In this document: positions 28,577-36,722 of the stretch, in pieces | Position numbering within the stretch: the first letter of the stretch is position 1 | How the letters are laid out: each line of letters starts with the position of its first letter | Origin: Silvimonas soli | GTDB taxonomy: Bacteria > Pseudomonadota > Gammaproteobacteria > Burkholderiales > Chitinibacteraceae | Length of the DNA stretch: 64,000 nt | Direction: 5' to 3' | Assembly (NCBI RefSeq): GCF_030035605.1 | Contig: NZ_CP106736.1 | Span: 1,798,001-1,862,000 of the forward strand | The notes under the pieces: generated by a model | Database searches by the model: none | Told to the model about the DNA's origin: nothing | What the model saw: only the letters and a program-made list of their open reading frames with translations | Position numbers and translations under genes: made by a program

Positions 28577-29272
28577 CTAGCCTTGTACGGTGCGTTGTTC
28601 AATGCGCTTTTCAGGCGTCGCATTGATCACGATGCGATCAACGTAAATGCCCGGCAGATGGATTTCGTCCGCGGCCAGCGCGCCGATCTCGACCAGTTCC
28701 TCGACTTCCACCACAGTGACGCGGCCAGCCATGGCACAGACCGGATTGAAGTTGCGTGCGGTCTTGTTGAACATCAGGTTTCCAGCCTTGTCGGCCTTCC
28801 ACGCCTTGACCAGCGCCACGTCCGCAGTCAATGAATGCTCGAGGATGTGCGGCACGCCATTGAACTCGCGCACTTCCTTGCCTTCGGCGACCATCGTGCC
28901 CACGCCAGTACGGGTGAAGAAGGCCGGAATCCCCGCGCCGCCAGCGCGCAGCTTCTCGGCCAGCGTGCCTTGCGGGGTGAATTCGAGCTTTAGTTCGCCG
29001 CTCAGATACTGGCGTTCAAACTCTTTATTGCCGCCGACATAGGACGAAATCATCTTGCTGATCTGGCGTGTGGTCAGCAGTTGACCCAGCCCGAAGTCAT
29101 CGACGCCAGCGTTGTTGCTGATACAAGTGAGATCACGCGCGCCGCTGTCGCGCAGTGCGGTAATCAGCGCTTCGGGAATACCGCAAAGCCCAAATCCGCC
29201 GACAGCGAGCGTTTGTCCGTCGCGCACGATTCCGATCAGAGCGGCTTGCGCGCTCGGATAGAGTTTGTTCAT
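28577..29272 (-). CDS. scoA: 3-oxoacid CoA-transferase subunit A
   Basis: CoA-binding A chain of the heteromeric CoA-transferase. At 231 residues it has normal length. It has the N-terminal GGFGLCGIPEALI motif, SNNAGVDDFGLG and VGGNKEFERQYLSGELKLEFTPQGTLAEKLRAGGAGIPAF, all typical. It lies directly upstream of scoB and about 30 bases after the DsbA-like gene on the same strand, so it belongs to the catabolic operon. Confidence 0.94.
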   Translation of the reverse strand: MNKLYPSAQAALIGIVRDGQTLAVGGFGLCGIPEALITALRDSGARDLTCISNNAGVDDFGLGQLLTTRQISKMISSYVGGNKEFERQYLSGELKLEFTPQGTLAEKLRAGGAGIPAFFTRTGVGTMVAEGKEVREFNGVPHILEHSLTADVALVKAWKADKAGNLMFNKTARNFNPVCAMAGRVTVVEVEELVEIGALAADEIHLPGIYVDRIVINATPEKRIEQRTVQG

Positions 29273-29301
29273 GGCATCAATCCAGTGAGTGGTAGTCGCT
29301 G

Positions 29302-29979
29302 CTACATCGAGTTGAGCGCGGGATAACTGAGCGCGTGCTGCATTGCTGCGAGCAAGGTTTCCGGCGGCAGTGCGCCGGACAAGGTGAACTGCTGGTTGAA
29401 CACAAAACTGGGCACACTGCCCACACTGCGGCGGGATGAAGACTGCGCGTCTGGTTCTGGCGCAGCCTCACTGATCGGCGTGCCAAGACAATCTGCAACC
29501 GCTGCGCCATCGAAACCGTATTTGATTCCCAGCCGGGTCAGCAGCGCGTGGTCGCCAATATCCTCGGCATCTACAAAGTAACCTTGCAGCAGCCGTTCAA
29601 TCAGCGCTTCCTGCTGTTGTGCGCTGCCGTGCTTGCCCACGAAATGAATCAAGCGGTGTGCGGCCTGCGTACTGGGCATAACGGTGATTTCCCCGAACGC
29701 AAAGTCGATCCCCGCCAGACGGCCAGCGCGCTGCACCTGAACCCGCCGCGCGGCCACTGCTTCATGGCTGCCCAGGCGCTGCACATAAAATTGCAGATAG
29801 GGCAGCCCTTGGGCCAGTACATCGGGCAGCAGCATGTGCGAGCGCCAGATCATTTCGACCTCGACATCCGGATTGAGCTTGTTCAATTGGGCAATGGCAG
29901 TGCTCAAATGACGCTTCCCGATCAGGCACCAAGGGCAAATCAGGTCAAAAAAGAATTCGATAACCAAGGGCGTCTTCAT
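29302..29979 (-). CDS. DsbA family protein (FrnE/2-hydroxychromene-carboxylate isomerase-like)
   Basis: A 225-residue cytosolic thioredoxin-fold protein. ATG 29979 (MKTPLVIEFFFDLICPWCLIGK) is chosen because the fold begins there; the frame is open upstream. It keeps a CPWC pair at the active site and has the alpha-helical insertion of FrnE-like proteins (QAAHRLIHFVGKHG), with GSVPSFVFNQQF near the C-terminus. Family members include polyketide FrnE and aromatic-pathway isomerases. It has no signal peptide, so periplasmic disulfide formation is unlikely. Its place in the operon suggests a catabolic redox or isomerase step, but the substrate cannot be told. Confidence 0.85.
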   Translation of the reverse strand: MKTPLVIEFFFDLICPWCLIGKRHLSTAIAQLNKLNPDVEVEMIWRSHMLLPDVLAQGLPYLQFYVQRLGSHEAVAARRVQVQRAGRLAGIDFAFGEITVMPSTQAAHRLIHFVGKHGSAQQQEALIERLLQGYFVDAEDIGDHALLTRLGIKYGFDGAAVADCLGTPISEAAPEPDAQSSSRRSVGSVPSFVFNQQFTLSGALPPETLLAAMQHALSYPALNSM

Positions 29980-30034
29980 ACACGGGTCACAATAAGGAGC
30001 AAGGGCACAGCGATTGAGCGGTGTCGATATTGGT

Positions 30035-30655
30035 TCACTGCGGAGCAACAGCACTGTCGAGCTGGCAGAGGTCACGAATCAACGTTTGTGCCTGCGGCCA
30101 CTCGCCAAATCCTGCTGCCGGGTTTAAATGCCCAACCGGGCCGATTAGCTCTACACGACTACCCCAGGCCTCAGCCATCGCAATAATGCGTTCAAGCTTG
30201 CCCAGCGGATCGTTACTGCTGGCCGCCACAATTGAGGCAAAAGGCAGTTTGCTGCGTGGAACGGGCAACCAGCCGTTGGCGGCGATTGAATGACTGTCCG
30301 GGTAACCGGCTGGCATCGGAGATTCCAGATCGGCGGGAGCCGCCAGCAATGCGCCCAGAATGGGACGCTGATGCTGGCTGGCCCACTGAACCGTGATCAT
30401 GCAACCCGCACTGTGTGCCACCAGCACAATCGGCCCTTCGATTTCACTGACAACCTGCTGCAACGCGGCTACTCGGGCGGCGCAACTCAGTTTGTCGTGT
30501 TCCAGCGGCGGCACCGAGCGCACCTTGTGACCAGCTTGATGCAGCTTTTCTTCGAGCCGGGTTTGCCAATGTTCTGGCACGTGGTCGCGCAGCCCCGGAA
30601 CAATCAAAACGGTGGGCGATGTGCAGTGGCTCATGATGTGATTCTCATTTCTCAC
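30035..30655 (-). CDS. RBBP9/YdeN-type alpha/beta hydrolase
   Basis: A 206-residue small serine hydrolase. The family pattern is LIVPGLRDHVPEHWQ at the start, the nucleophile elbow VAHSAGCMITVQWA, and GPVGHLNPAAGFGEWPQ with the likely catalytic His near the end. ATG 30655 is used; ATG 30634 (MSHCTSP) is an in-frame alternative. It starts 10 bases after the MFS gene ends, so they are co-transcribed. RBBP9-like hydrolases have poorly known substrates; in context it may hydrolyse an ester or thioester intermediate. Confidence 0.85.
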   Translation of the reverse strand: MRNENHIMSHCTSPTVLIVPGLRDHVPEHWQTRLEEKLHQAGHKVRSVPPLEHDKLSCAARVAALQQVVSEIEGPIVLVAHSAGCMITVQWASQHQRPILGALLAAPADLESPMPAGYPDSHSIAANGWLPVPRSKLPFASIVAASSNDPLGKLERIIAMAEAWGSRVELIGPVGHLNPAAGFGEWPQAQTLIRDLCQLDSAVAPQ

Positions 30656-30664
30656 GTGATTCGG

Positions 30665-31987
30665 TTAAATCCGGGCTTTGGCGCGCATGGCGTCCAGATA
30701 AGCCAGATCGTGTGAGTATTTGCGTTTGGCGATCACGAACACCGCAGTAGCCAGCAAGCCGATAAAGAGAATGACGCGCAGTGCAACCAGCAGCCCCACT
30801 TTGTCGGCAATCAGCCCGGTTACAAACGGCCCTGGCGCCAGGCCCAGCAGGTTATTGGCCAGAGTCAGCGTGGCAAATGCCGTGGCATGGATGGAGGTTG
30901 GAGTCAGCCCGGCCACCATGGCACCGGCCGGACCAGATGTACCCGCCACCAGAAAGATGCCCAAGCCAAGCAACACCAGTTGCAGCGGACCAGCTGGAAT
31001 CTGCAATGCCAGCGACAAGAACGTGAACGAGACCAGGCAAAACGCGATGGCGAAGGTCAGTTTGCGTGACGGGTTATTGCGGCTGAAGCGATCGGTAATG
31101 CCGCCACAGAACACCATGCCCACACCGGCGATCAGCAAGAACATCGCCGCAGTCACCCCGGCCTTGTCGGTCGGCATGGCGTAATAGCGGTTCAGATAAC
31201 TTGGCATCCAGGCCAGGATGGCGCCCATCAGGAAGAACTGCAGGCCGCTGCCCACGTAGACACACTTGACCGTGCGGGTGGAGAACAAGCTGGGCAGCAT
31301 GGCGCGCCAGCTGATGCGCGCTGCGGCGGCTTCTTTGGCCTCGGTCGTGACTTCAGACTTTTGCTGCGCCAGACGCTGTTCAGTCACCACCAGGCGGTAA
31401 ATGCTGACCAGCACCAGACCGAACAGAGCCATGATGCCAAACGACCAGCGCCAGCCCATATGTACGGCGATCACGCCGCCGATCCCCATGCCCAACACCG
31501 AACCGAAGGCACCGCCGGCCATAAAGGCACCGGTCAAGGTCGAACGCATGTTGGCGGGAAAAATACTCAGGATCAATGCGATACCAACACTGCCGTAGGC
31601 GGCTTCACCCAAACCAACAAAGAAGCGCGCGACCAGCATTTCGCCGTAGTTGTTGGCCAGCGCACAGCCCAATGTGGCGAGTCCCCAGACGGCAGCCATC
31701 ACCGTAATGCTTTTGACGCGGCCCCAGCGGTCTGCCAGCAAAGACAAGGGGAAAGTCAGCAGGCCAACCATCAGCGCTACCACGCCACTGAGCGAACCCA
31801 GTTGCGTATCGGACAATCCCCATGCCGCTTTAAGCAACGGAAAAACCGCATTCAAGACCTGGCGCGACATGTAGTCAGACAACAGCAGGCCAAAGGTCAG
31901 AGCAAAAACGACCCAGGCATAAGTACGAGAAACCGATGGTGCTTCCTGATAATCCGCGACCATGGCATTAGCGATATTCATTCCCAA
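30665..31987 (-). CDS. MFS transporter
   Basis: A secondary transporter of 440 residues with about twelve membrane segments and the MFS signature LADRWGRVKSI after segment 2. Sequence style (SDYMSRQVLNAVFPLLKAAWGLSDTQLGSLSG) matches carriers for small organic or aromatic acids. TTG 31987 has a well-spaced GGAGG upstream, whereas ATG 31981 is 13 bases from it; either start is possible and the protein differs by two residues. It lies between BKACE and the hydrolase in the catabolic operon, where it probably imports the substrate. Confidence 0.9.
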   Translation of the reverse strand: MGMNIANAMVADYQEAPSVSRTYAWVVFALTFGLLLSDYMSRQVLNAVFPLLKAAWGLSDTQLGSLSGVVALMVGLLTFPLSLLADRWGRVKSITVMAAVWGLATLGCALANNYGEMLVARFFVGLGEAAYGSVGIALILSIFPANMRSTLTGAFMAGGAFGSVLGMGIGGVIAVHMGWRWSFGIMALFGLVLVSIYRLVVTEQRLAQQKSEVTTEAKEAAAARISWRAMLPSLFSTRTVKCVYVGSGLQFFLMGAILAWMPSYLNRYYAMPTDKAGVTAAMFLLIAGVGMVFCGGITDRFSRNNPSRKLTFAIAFCLVSFTFLSLALQIPAGPLQLVLLGLGIFLVAGTSGPAGAMVAGLTPTSIHATAFATLTLANNLLGLAPGPFVTGLIADKVGLLVALRVILFIGLLATAVFVIAKRKYSHDLAYLDAMRAKARI

Positions 31988-32067
31988 AATGCTGCCCTCC
32001 AGATTGTCTGTGGATCGTTATCGGGCCGGGCCAAAGCGTCGTTGAACTGCCTTGGCCCCAGGCGCCC

Positions 32068-33120
32068 TTATTTACGCAGCGGCACGTTCTTTTCGCCCGA
32101 CTTGCGATTTGGCGCCATGCCGTTTTCGGCCAGCGTCTGCTCAACGGTGTCGTACTGCACGCCAATCTTGTAAATGGCACGTGCTTCCTTGCCATTGGCC
32201 ACTTCCCGGCCAAGTTCATGGGCAACGCGCACGCATTGCTGAATCTGCTGCACCGAACTCATGCGCTTGCCGTGCTGGTCGATGATGGTGTCTTCAATGC
32301 CGCAACGTGGGTGCAGGCCCATCGCCATTGCCATCATGTTGAAGGGCAGAACGTTCTTCAGCAGCGATTCGGCGGTCAGCGTGCAACCTTCTGGCGCACG
32401 ATGGATGAAGTTGAAGAAGTTGAACGGATTCGGGCCATCAAAGCCGCCCCCGATGCCAATCCATGTCAGGTTCAGCGGACCTTTGTACGCACCTTTACGC
32501 ACCAGACGGTCCAGCGTTTCCAGCGCGTGGATACCGGTCAGCTGAAAATGCGGCTGGATGCCAGATGCCGCCAGTCGACGCAGATGCTCTTCAACCCATG
32601 CCGGGCCAGCGGGCACGGTCATTTCGCTGTAGGCGGCCTTCAACCCTGGGTTAGCCAGCGAGGTGCCTTCCAGGTATTCCGGATAGAGCAACTCCATGAT
32701 GTTCATTTGCGTGGTGTTGATCGCTACGGTCACCTGGTCTGGCTTGGGCAACAGGTCCGCCAGCATGTGGCGGGTGTCATCAGACAACCACTTGGCCGCC
32801 TGGCCATCGTCTTCCGGCGCAAACGAGATCGAACCGCCCACCTGGATGATCATGTCGGGCACGGCATCACGCACACCGGCGATCAGTTCATTGAATTTGG
32901 ACAGGCGCTTGGAGCCTTTGCCGTCGAGTTCACGCACATGCAAATGCAGCACGGTGGCACCGGCTTCATAACAGTCGACGGCCTTTTGTACCTGCTCTTC
33001 CATGGTGACCGGGATGTCTTCGGGGAAGTCTTCCGGTGCCCACTCCGGGCCGTACGGCGCCACGGTGATGACGACTTTGTCCTGGTTTTCTGGATGCAGT
33101 GAATCGTCTAGAAATTGCAT
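32068..33120 (-). CDS. Beta-keto acid cleavage enzyme (BKACE, DUF849)
   Basis: Zn-dependent enzyme of the BKACE family (founding member Kce, 3-keto-5-aminohexanoate cleavage enzyme). It condenses a beta-keto acid with acetyl-CoA and yields acetoacetate plus a new acyl-CoA. Of 350 residues, the Zn-binding ATVLHLHVRELDGKGS motif near residue 60, IIQVGGSISFAPEDD, and GIGGGFDGPNPFNFFNFIHR are family features. The N-terminus has DDSLHPENQDKVVITVAPYG. The downstream CoA-transferase fits the expected acetoacetate product. The natural beta-keto acid is not evident from sequence. Confidence 0.9.
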   Translation of the reverse strand: MQFLDDSLHPENQDKVVITVAPYGPEWAPEDFPEDIPVTMEEQVQKAVDCYEAGATVLHLHVRELDGKGSKRLSKFNELIAGVRDAVPDMIIQVGGSISFAPEDDGQAAKWLSDDTRHMLADLLPKPDQVTVAINTTQMNIMELLYPEYLEGTSLANPGLKAAYSEMTVPAGPAWVEEHLRRLAASGIQPHFQLTGIHALETLDRLVRKGAYKGPLNLTWIGIGGGFDGPNPFNFFNFIHRAPEGCTLTAESLLKNVLPFNMMAMAMGLHPRCGIEDTIIDQHGKRMSSVQQIQQCVRVAHELGREVANGKEARAIYKIGVQYDTVEQTLAENGMAPNRKSGEKNVPLRK

Positions 33121-33199
33121 GGTGTATCCCTCTTCTTGCGTCGGTTATTTGTTTTCAGGTGGCTTGAGTACGTGCCTGACCCATCGGTCAGGCAGCTGG

Positions 33200-34048
33200 C
33201 TAAAACGGTTTGTCGCCGACGATGCCTGCCCGCTCCATTTTGCGATGGCATGGCGGGTAGTCCATCACCGCGTAATGCTGGGTGGACCGGTTGTCCCAGA
33301 TGGCCACGCTGTTGGGTTTCCAGCGCCAGCGCACCTGGTATTCGGGGATGTAGGCCTGGCTGATCAGATAGCGCAGCAGGTCGCTTGCACCCGGATTGGC
33401 ATCCTGGCCGTAGCGCACGTTGGCTGCGGTGTGGTAGTTGGTGATATGCGTGGTGAACGCATTCACATTCAGGATTTTTTCGCCGGTTTCGGGATGCGTG
33501 CGCACCACCGGGTGCTCCGCATCGGGAAATCTATCTTTGAGCGCCAGGCGTTTTTCGATTGGCAAGGCCGCGCCAAAACTGGCTTCAATGCTATGGCGAG
33601 CGCGCAATCCGGCGATCCTGGTTTTGATCTCGTCGGGCAGCTTTTCGTAGGCCAGCACCATGTTGGCCCACATGGTGTCGCCACCCACTGGCGGGCATTC
33701 CACGCAGCGTAGTACAGCACCGAACTGCGGCGTTTCGCGCCAGGTGGTATCGGAATGCCAGGCATTCTCGTAGCGATCGTTCGGCTGCTCCGGGTTCTTG
33801 TAGATCCGCACCAAGCCGGGGTATTCCGGGTCGCTGCCGACGACTGGATGATCCTCCAGGTCGCCGAAGCGACGCGCAAACGCGACGTGGTCAGCGCGTG
33901 AGATATCCTGGTCACGCAAGAACAGCACACGGTGCGTCAGCAGCGCGGCGCGGATTTCGGCAAACAGTCCGTCATCGTGAACGGCATCGGCCAGGCTGAC
34001 GCCAGTCAGTTCGGCACCCAGTGCATAAGTCAGTTGTTCGATACGCAT
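33200..34048 (-). CDS. TauD/TfdA-family alpha-ketoglutarate-dependent dioxygenase
   Basis: Non-haem iron oxygenase using 2-oxoglutarate and O2. ATG 34048 follows AAGGAG, giving 282 residues, the usual size; the longer open frame upstream has no start signal. Iron ligands are His and Asp in AWHSDTTW near residue 100 and the distal His in NRSTQHYAVMDY, followed by the 2-oxoglutarate-binding Arg in HRKMERAGIVG. The family covers taurine, 2,4-D, and other alkyl or ether substrates, so the substrate is open. It sits 79 bases before the BKACE gene and 22 after the quinone oxidoreductase. Confidence 0.92.
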   Translation of the reverse strand: MRIEQLTYALGAELTGVSLADAVHDDGLFAEIRAALLTHRVLFLRDQDISRADHVAFARRFGDLEDHPVVGSDPEYPGLVRIYKNPEQPNDRYENAWHSDTTWRETPQFGAVLRCVECPPVGGDTMWANMVLAYEKLPDEIKTRIAGLRARHSIEASFGAALPIEKRLALKDRFPDAEHPVVRTHPETGEKILNVNAFTTHITNYHTAANVRYGQDANPGASDLLRYLISQAYIPEYQVRWRWKPNSVAIWDNRSTQHYAVMDYPPCHRKMERAGIVGDKPF

Positions 34049-34070
34049 GAGATTGGCTCCTTGGCCCGGA

Positions 34071-35051
34071 TCAGATGACGAACACCGATGAGCCGGTCGT
34101 CTTGCGTGTTTCGAGATCGTGATGCGCCTGCGCGGCGTGTTCGAGCGAGTAGCGTTGATTGATCTCGATCTTGATCCGGCCAGCCGCAACGTGGCCAAAC
34201 AGTTCAGCGGCCAGTTCGTCTTTTTCTGCGGGATCAGCGATGTAATCCGCCAGGGCCGGGCGGGTCAGATAGAGCGAGCCCTTCATCGCCAGCAGTTGCG
34301 GATTGAACGGTGGAATCGGGCCAGAGGCCGTGCCAACGCAAACCATCAGGCCACGGCGCTTGAGCGAATCAAGCGATGCTTCGAAGGTATCTTTGCCCAC
34401 GCTGTCGAACACCACGTTCACGCCCACGCCATTGGTCAGTTCACGCACGCGCTTGGCGACGTCTTCCTGGCTGTAATTGATGGTGTGGTCGCAACCATGA
34501 GCGCGGGCAATTTCTGCCTTGGCTTCGCTCGACACCGTACCAATCACGGTCAGGCCGAGGATCTTGGCCCACTGCGCCACAATCAGCCCAACGCCACCGG
34601 CAGCGGCATGCAACAGAATGCTGTCGCCTTGTTTGAATGGATAAATGCGGCGCATCAGATAAGCAGAAGTGAGGCCACGCATGGTCATGGCGGCGGCTGT
34701 TTCGCAACTGATTCCTTCCGGCAGCTTGATCAGCGGCGCGGCTGCAATCAGTCGTTCGGTGCTGTAGGCGCCCAAGGTGTTGATGAAGCCGGTGTAGGTA
34801 ACACGGTCACCCACGGCGACATTGGTCACGCCTTCACCAATGGCTTCCACCACGCCAGCCGCTTCCACGCCCATGCCGGCGGGCATTGGCACTGGATACA
34901 GACCGGAACGGAAATACGTATCAGCAAAGTTGAGCCCGACCGCTTCGTGCCGCAGGCGTACCTGGCCCGCCGCCGGGGCGCCGACCGAGACTTCTTCGTA
35001 CTTCAAAACGTCCGGTCCACCAGCTTCATAAAAACGAATGGCGTGTGCCAT
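34071..35051 (-). CDS. NADPH:quinone oxidoreductase (MDR/zeta-crystallin type)
   Basis: Zn-independent medium-chain dehydrogenase/reductase of 326 residues. N-terminal GroES-like part: FYEAGGPDVLKYEEVSVG, VGLNFADTYFRSGLYP, GVEAAGVVEAIGEGV. The Rossmann part has AAAGGVGLIVAQWAK with the nucleotide-binding glycines. Members reduce quinones or enoyl substrates with NADPH. It lies 22 bases upstream of the dioxygenase. An AT-rich gap of 125 bases upstream (35052-35176) may hold a separate promoter. Confidence 0.92.
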   Translation of the reverse strand: MAHAIRFYEAGGPDVLKYEEVSVGAPAAGQVRLRHEAVGLNFADTYFRSGLYPVPMPAGMGVEAAGVVEAIGEGVTNVAVGDRVTYTGFINTLGAYSTERLIAAAPLIKLPEGISCETAAAMTMRGLTSAYLMRRIYPFKQGDSILLHAAAGGVGLIVAQWAKILGLTVIGTVSSEAKAEIARAHGCDHTINYSQEDVAKRVRELTNGVGVNVVFDSVGKDTFEASLDSLKRRGLMVCVGTASGPIPPFNPQLLAMKGSLYLTRPALADYIADPAEKDELAAELFGHVAAGRIKIEINQRYSLEHAAQAHHDLETRKTTGSSVFVI

Positions 35052-35099
35052 GTTGCTCTCCTGTTATCCATGTGGGCGCTATAGGCTCACACGGTAAAA

Positions 35100-35165
35100 A
35101 TTCATCAGATTAAAACAAAGTGTTATATAAAACACATTTGTTATATATTTTTAATATAAATCATT
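35100..35165 (-). promoter_or_regulatory. AT-rich region with palindrome upstream of quinone oxidoreductase
   Basis: The gap before the quinone oxidoreductase is strongly AT-rich compared with its surroundings. It contains the inverted repeat GTGTT-ATATAA-AACAC at 35120-35135 and a second TTATATA-rich stretch just after it. This is a candidate internal promoter with an operator for the genes from the oxidoreductase onward. The regulator is not identifiable. Confidence 0.45.
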
Positions 35166-35176
35166 ACGGGTGACGG

Positions 35177-36184
35177 CTAAACCAGATCGGCGATCAGGGT
35201 AAACAAGTGCTCGAATTCGGCTGCGGTGCTGCCATCAAAGCGCGGATCATCGTTGCTGGAAAAGACGCATTTGATTTCACCCCAATCTGCTTCAGTCAAA
35301 TGACGTAGCGCAGCAGGAATGATCACCCCTTCTTCACGCCCCAGGTGTTCCCATACGAATCGGGCGTATTGGGTAACGGCGGTTTTCATCTCGTTCAGCG
35401 TCGCTTCGCCTGCCACGTATCGGTCAACAACCAGGGCCAACTCCGCGGTGAGCTCGGCATCTCGTTGATGCTGGTGTTCCAGTTCGTCCAGATCGGCAGA
35501 AACCAGATCGGTCCGCTCCCGCAACTTGCGGAAAAGGTATTCACTTTCTTTAGGATGATGCAGGGTCAGCGCAAAGGCCTGGATATAACGAATCATGGAC
35601 TGCATCAGCGCATGATTTGGTGTATGACCGTGCTCTTGTGCAGTCTGGATCATATAAAGCCATGCGCGCAAAATTGCGGCGAGCGAACGGTGCTGGTCAC
35701 GAATGATCGCAATGGCCTGAGACGACAAAGTGGACTTGCTGGCCGCCGAAACCAGCACCGGAATGTCGCTGTGCATCAACACTTTGAGCATTTGCGCATC
35801 GAGCATGGTGTCGGCGCGGTCGCCCTTGCCATGCAAGGCCATGAAGATCAGATCGCAATCACCGGCACGCGCAGCACTCAAAATAGCCTGTGAGGGATCA
35901 TCGCTCACGCAACTGCTTGAACTGCACGGCACGCTTTGGGCGCGGGCGGCGGATTCCGCTCTGGCCAGCAACTCACGCGTGCGGTTTTCGTAGACGTAGG
36001 TAAACTCGGTCGGTACAGATTGCCGATTGCCTTCTGCCGATCCGAACAGCAAGGTCGCGTGGTCGGGCTGGGCGTGGAAAAAGCTGATGCGGGCATCCAG
36101 GGTGCGGGCCAGTTCGACAGCGCGACTGACCGTTTCAATGGAAAGATCGGTATCGTCGATGGGGACAAGCAGGTGACGGTACAT
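35177..36184 (-). CDS. Universal stress protein fused to a hemerythrin-like domain
   Basis: A 335-residue two-domain protein. ATG 36184 (MYRHLLVPIDDTDLS) is chosen, with GGAGC before it. Residues 1-145 are a UspA domain, with the LVPIDDTDLS start and a nucleotide-binding loop degenerate relative to G-x2-G-x9-G (ALHGKGDRADTML…). Residues ~150-335 form a helical hemerythrin/HHE region (IIRDQHRSLAAIL; HHPKESEYLFRKL; ELEHQHQ; WEHLGREEGVIIPAA) that keeps the iron-ligand His and Glu pattern. It may sense oxygen, nitric oxide or iron. It lies 13 bases after the Rieske gene in the same operon, next to an Fe-dependent dioxygenase. Confidence 0.85.
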   Translation of the reverse strand: MYRHLLVPIDDTDLSIETVSRAVELARTLDARISFFHAQPDHATLLFGSAEGNRQSVPTEFTYVYENRTRELLARAESAARAQSVPCSSSSCVSDDPSQAILSAARAGDCDLIFMALHGKGDRADTMLDAQMLKVLMHSDIPVLVSAASKSTLSSQAIAIIRDQHRSLAAILRAWLYMIQTAQEHGHTPNHALMQSMIRYIQAFALTLHHPKESEYLFRKLRERTDLVSADLDELEHQHQRDAELTAELALVVDRYVAGEATLNEMKTAVTQYARFVWEHLGREEGVIIPAALRHLTEADWGEIKCVFSSNDDPRFDGSTAAEFEHLFTLIADLV

Positions 36185-36197
36185 GGCAGCTCCAGGC

Positions 36198-36503
36198 TCA
36201 GGCAATCAGGACCTGCACTTTTCCTTCGACCACCCTGACCGGCAGGGTAGGAACAGAAAGTGCGGCGGAAACGTTATTTGCGCCGGTGGTTACGTCAAAG
36301 CGCAGGCCATGAGCCGGGCACACCACGGTACGCCCCGAGAAACAACCGCCGGAAAGCGCCGAGCCCATGTGCGGACAGGCATTTTCCAGCGCATGAATGG
36401 CGCCATCCACGTTGAACAGAACAACGTCATAGCCGCCGAGGCGTACTGCCAGCGAACGCCCTGGGGCAAGCTGCTCCTGGGCACAGACGTCTTCGTATTT
36501 CAT
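36198..36503 (-). CDS. Rieske [2Fe-2S] ferredoxin
   Basis: A 101-residue soluble Rieske protein. The cluster ligands are in CPHMGSALSGG and CPAHGLRFD (Cys-x-His and Cys-x2-His). No transmembrane segment and no oxygenase domain is present, so it is a stand-alone electron carrier. It is the first gene of the minus-strand run of catabolic genes and is divergent from the LuxR-type regulator gene, so its promoter is in 36504-36722. It may feed electrons to an oxygenase, but TauD-type enzymes do not need one; a partner oxygenase is not in this window. Confidence 0.92.
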   Translation of the reverse strand: MKYEDVCAQEQLAPGRSLAVRLGGYDVVLFNVDGAIHALENACPHMGSALSGGCFSGRTVVCPAHGLRFDVTTGANNVSAALSVPTLPVRVVEGKVQVLIA

Positions 36504-36722
36504 GTGGTTATTTCCCGTATGGAGTGAACCCTGAAGCTAGAGTAAATCTAGGAATGTTCCGACGCCCTACTCAGAAAAGGGAGGGAAGAGGGGGGGTTGA
36601 CCAGGTGGGGGGATTCGACTGATCCTTCATTACGGGCATGGCTATTTCTGGCCCGGTGGTTGAGTGGTTGGGCTGATGGCGTACTGTCAGCCAGACATTG
36701 CATTACCTAAAGGCGCAGCCTG
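36504..36722. promoter_or_regulatory. Divergent promoter region between Rieske gene and LuxR regulator
   Basis: This 219-base divergent region carries C- and G-rich tracts, including GCCCTACTCAGAAAAGGG at 36564-36581 and a G-run at 36591-36597. It loosely resembles the C-tract/CTAGT/G-tract palindromes at 25929 and 42675 but the match is weak. It must drive the catabolic operon in one direction and the regulator in the other. Confidence 0.35.

Noticed and set aside
32218..33102. 294-residue plus-strand frame opposite BKACE
   Set aside because: Shadow of the BKACE gene; no start signal and no family.
34119..35084. 321-residue plus-strand frame opposite quinone oxidoreductase
   Set aside because: Shadow frame; the minus-strand oxidoreductase is clear.
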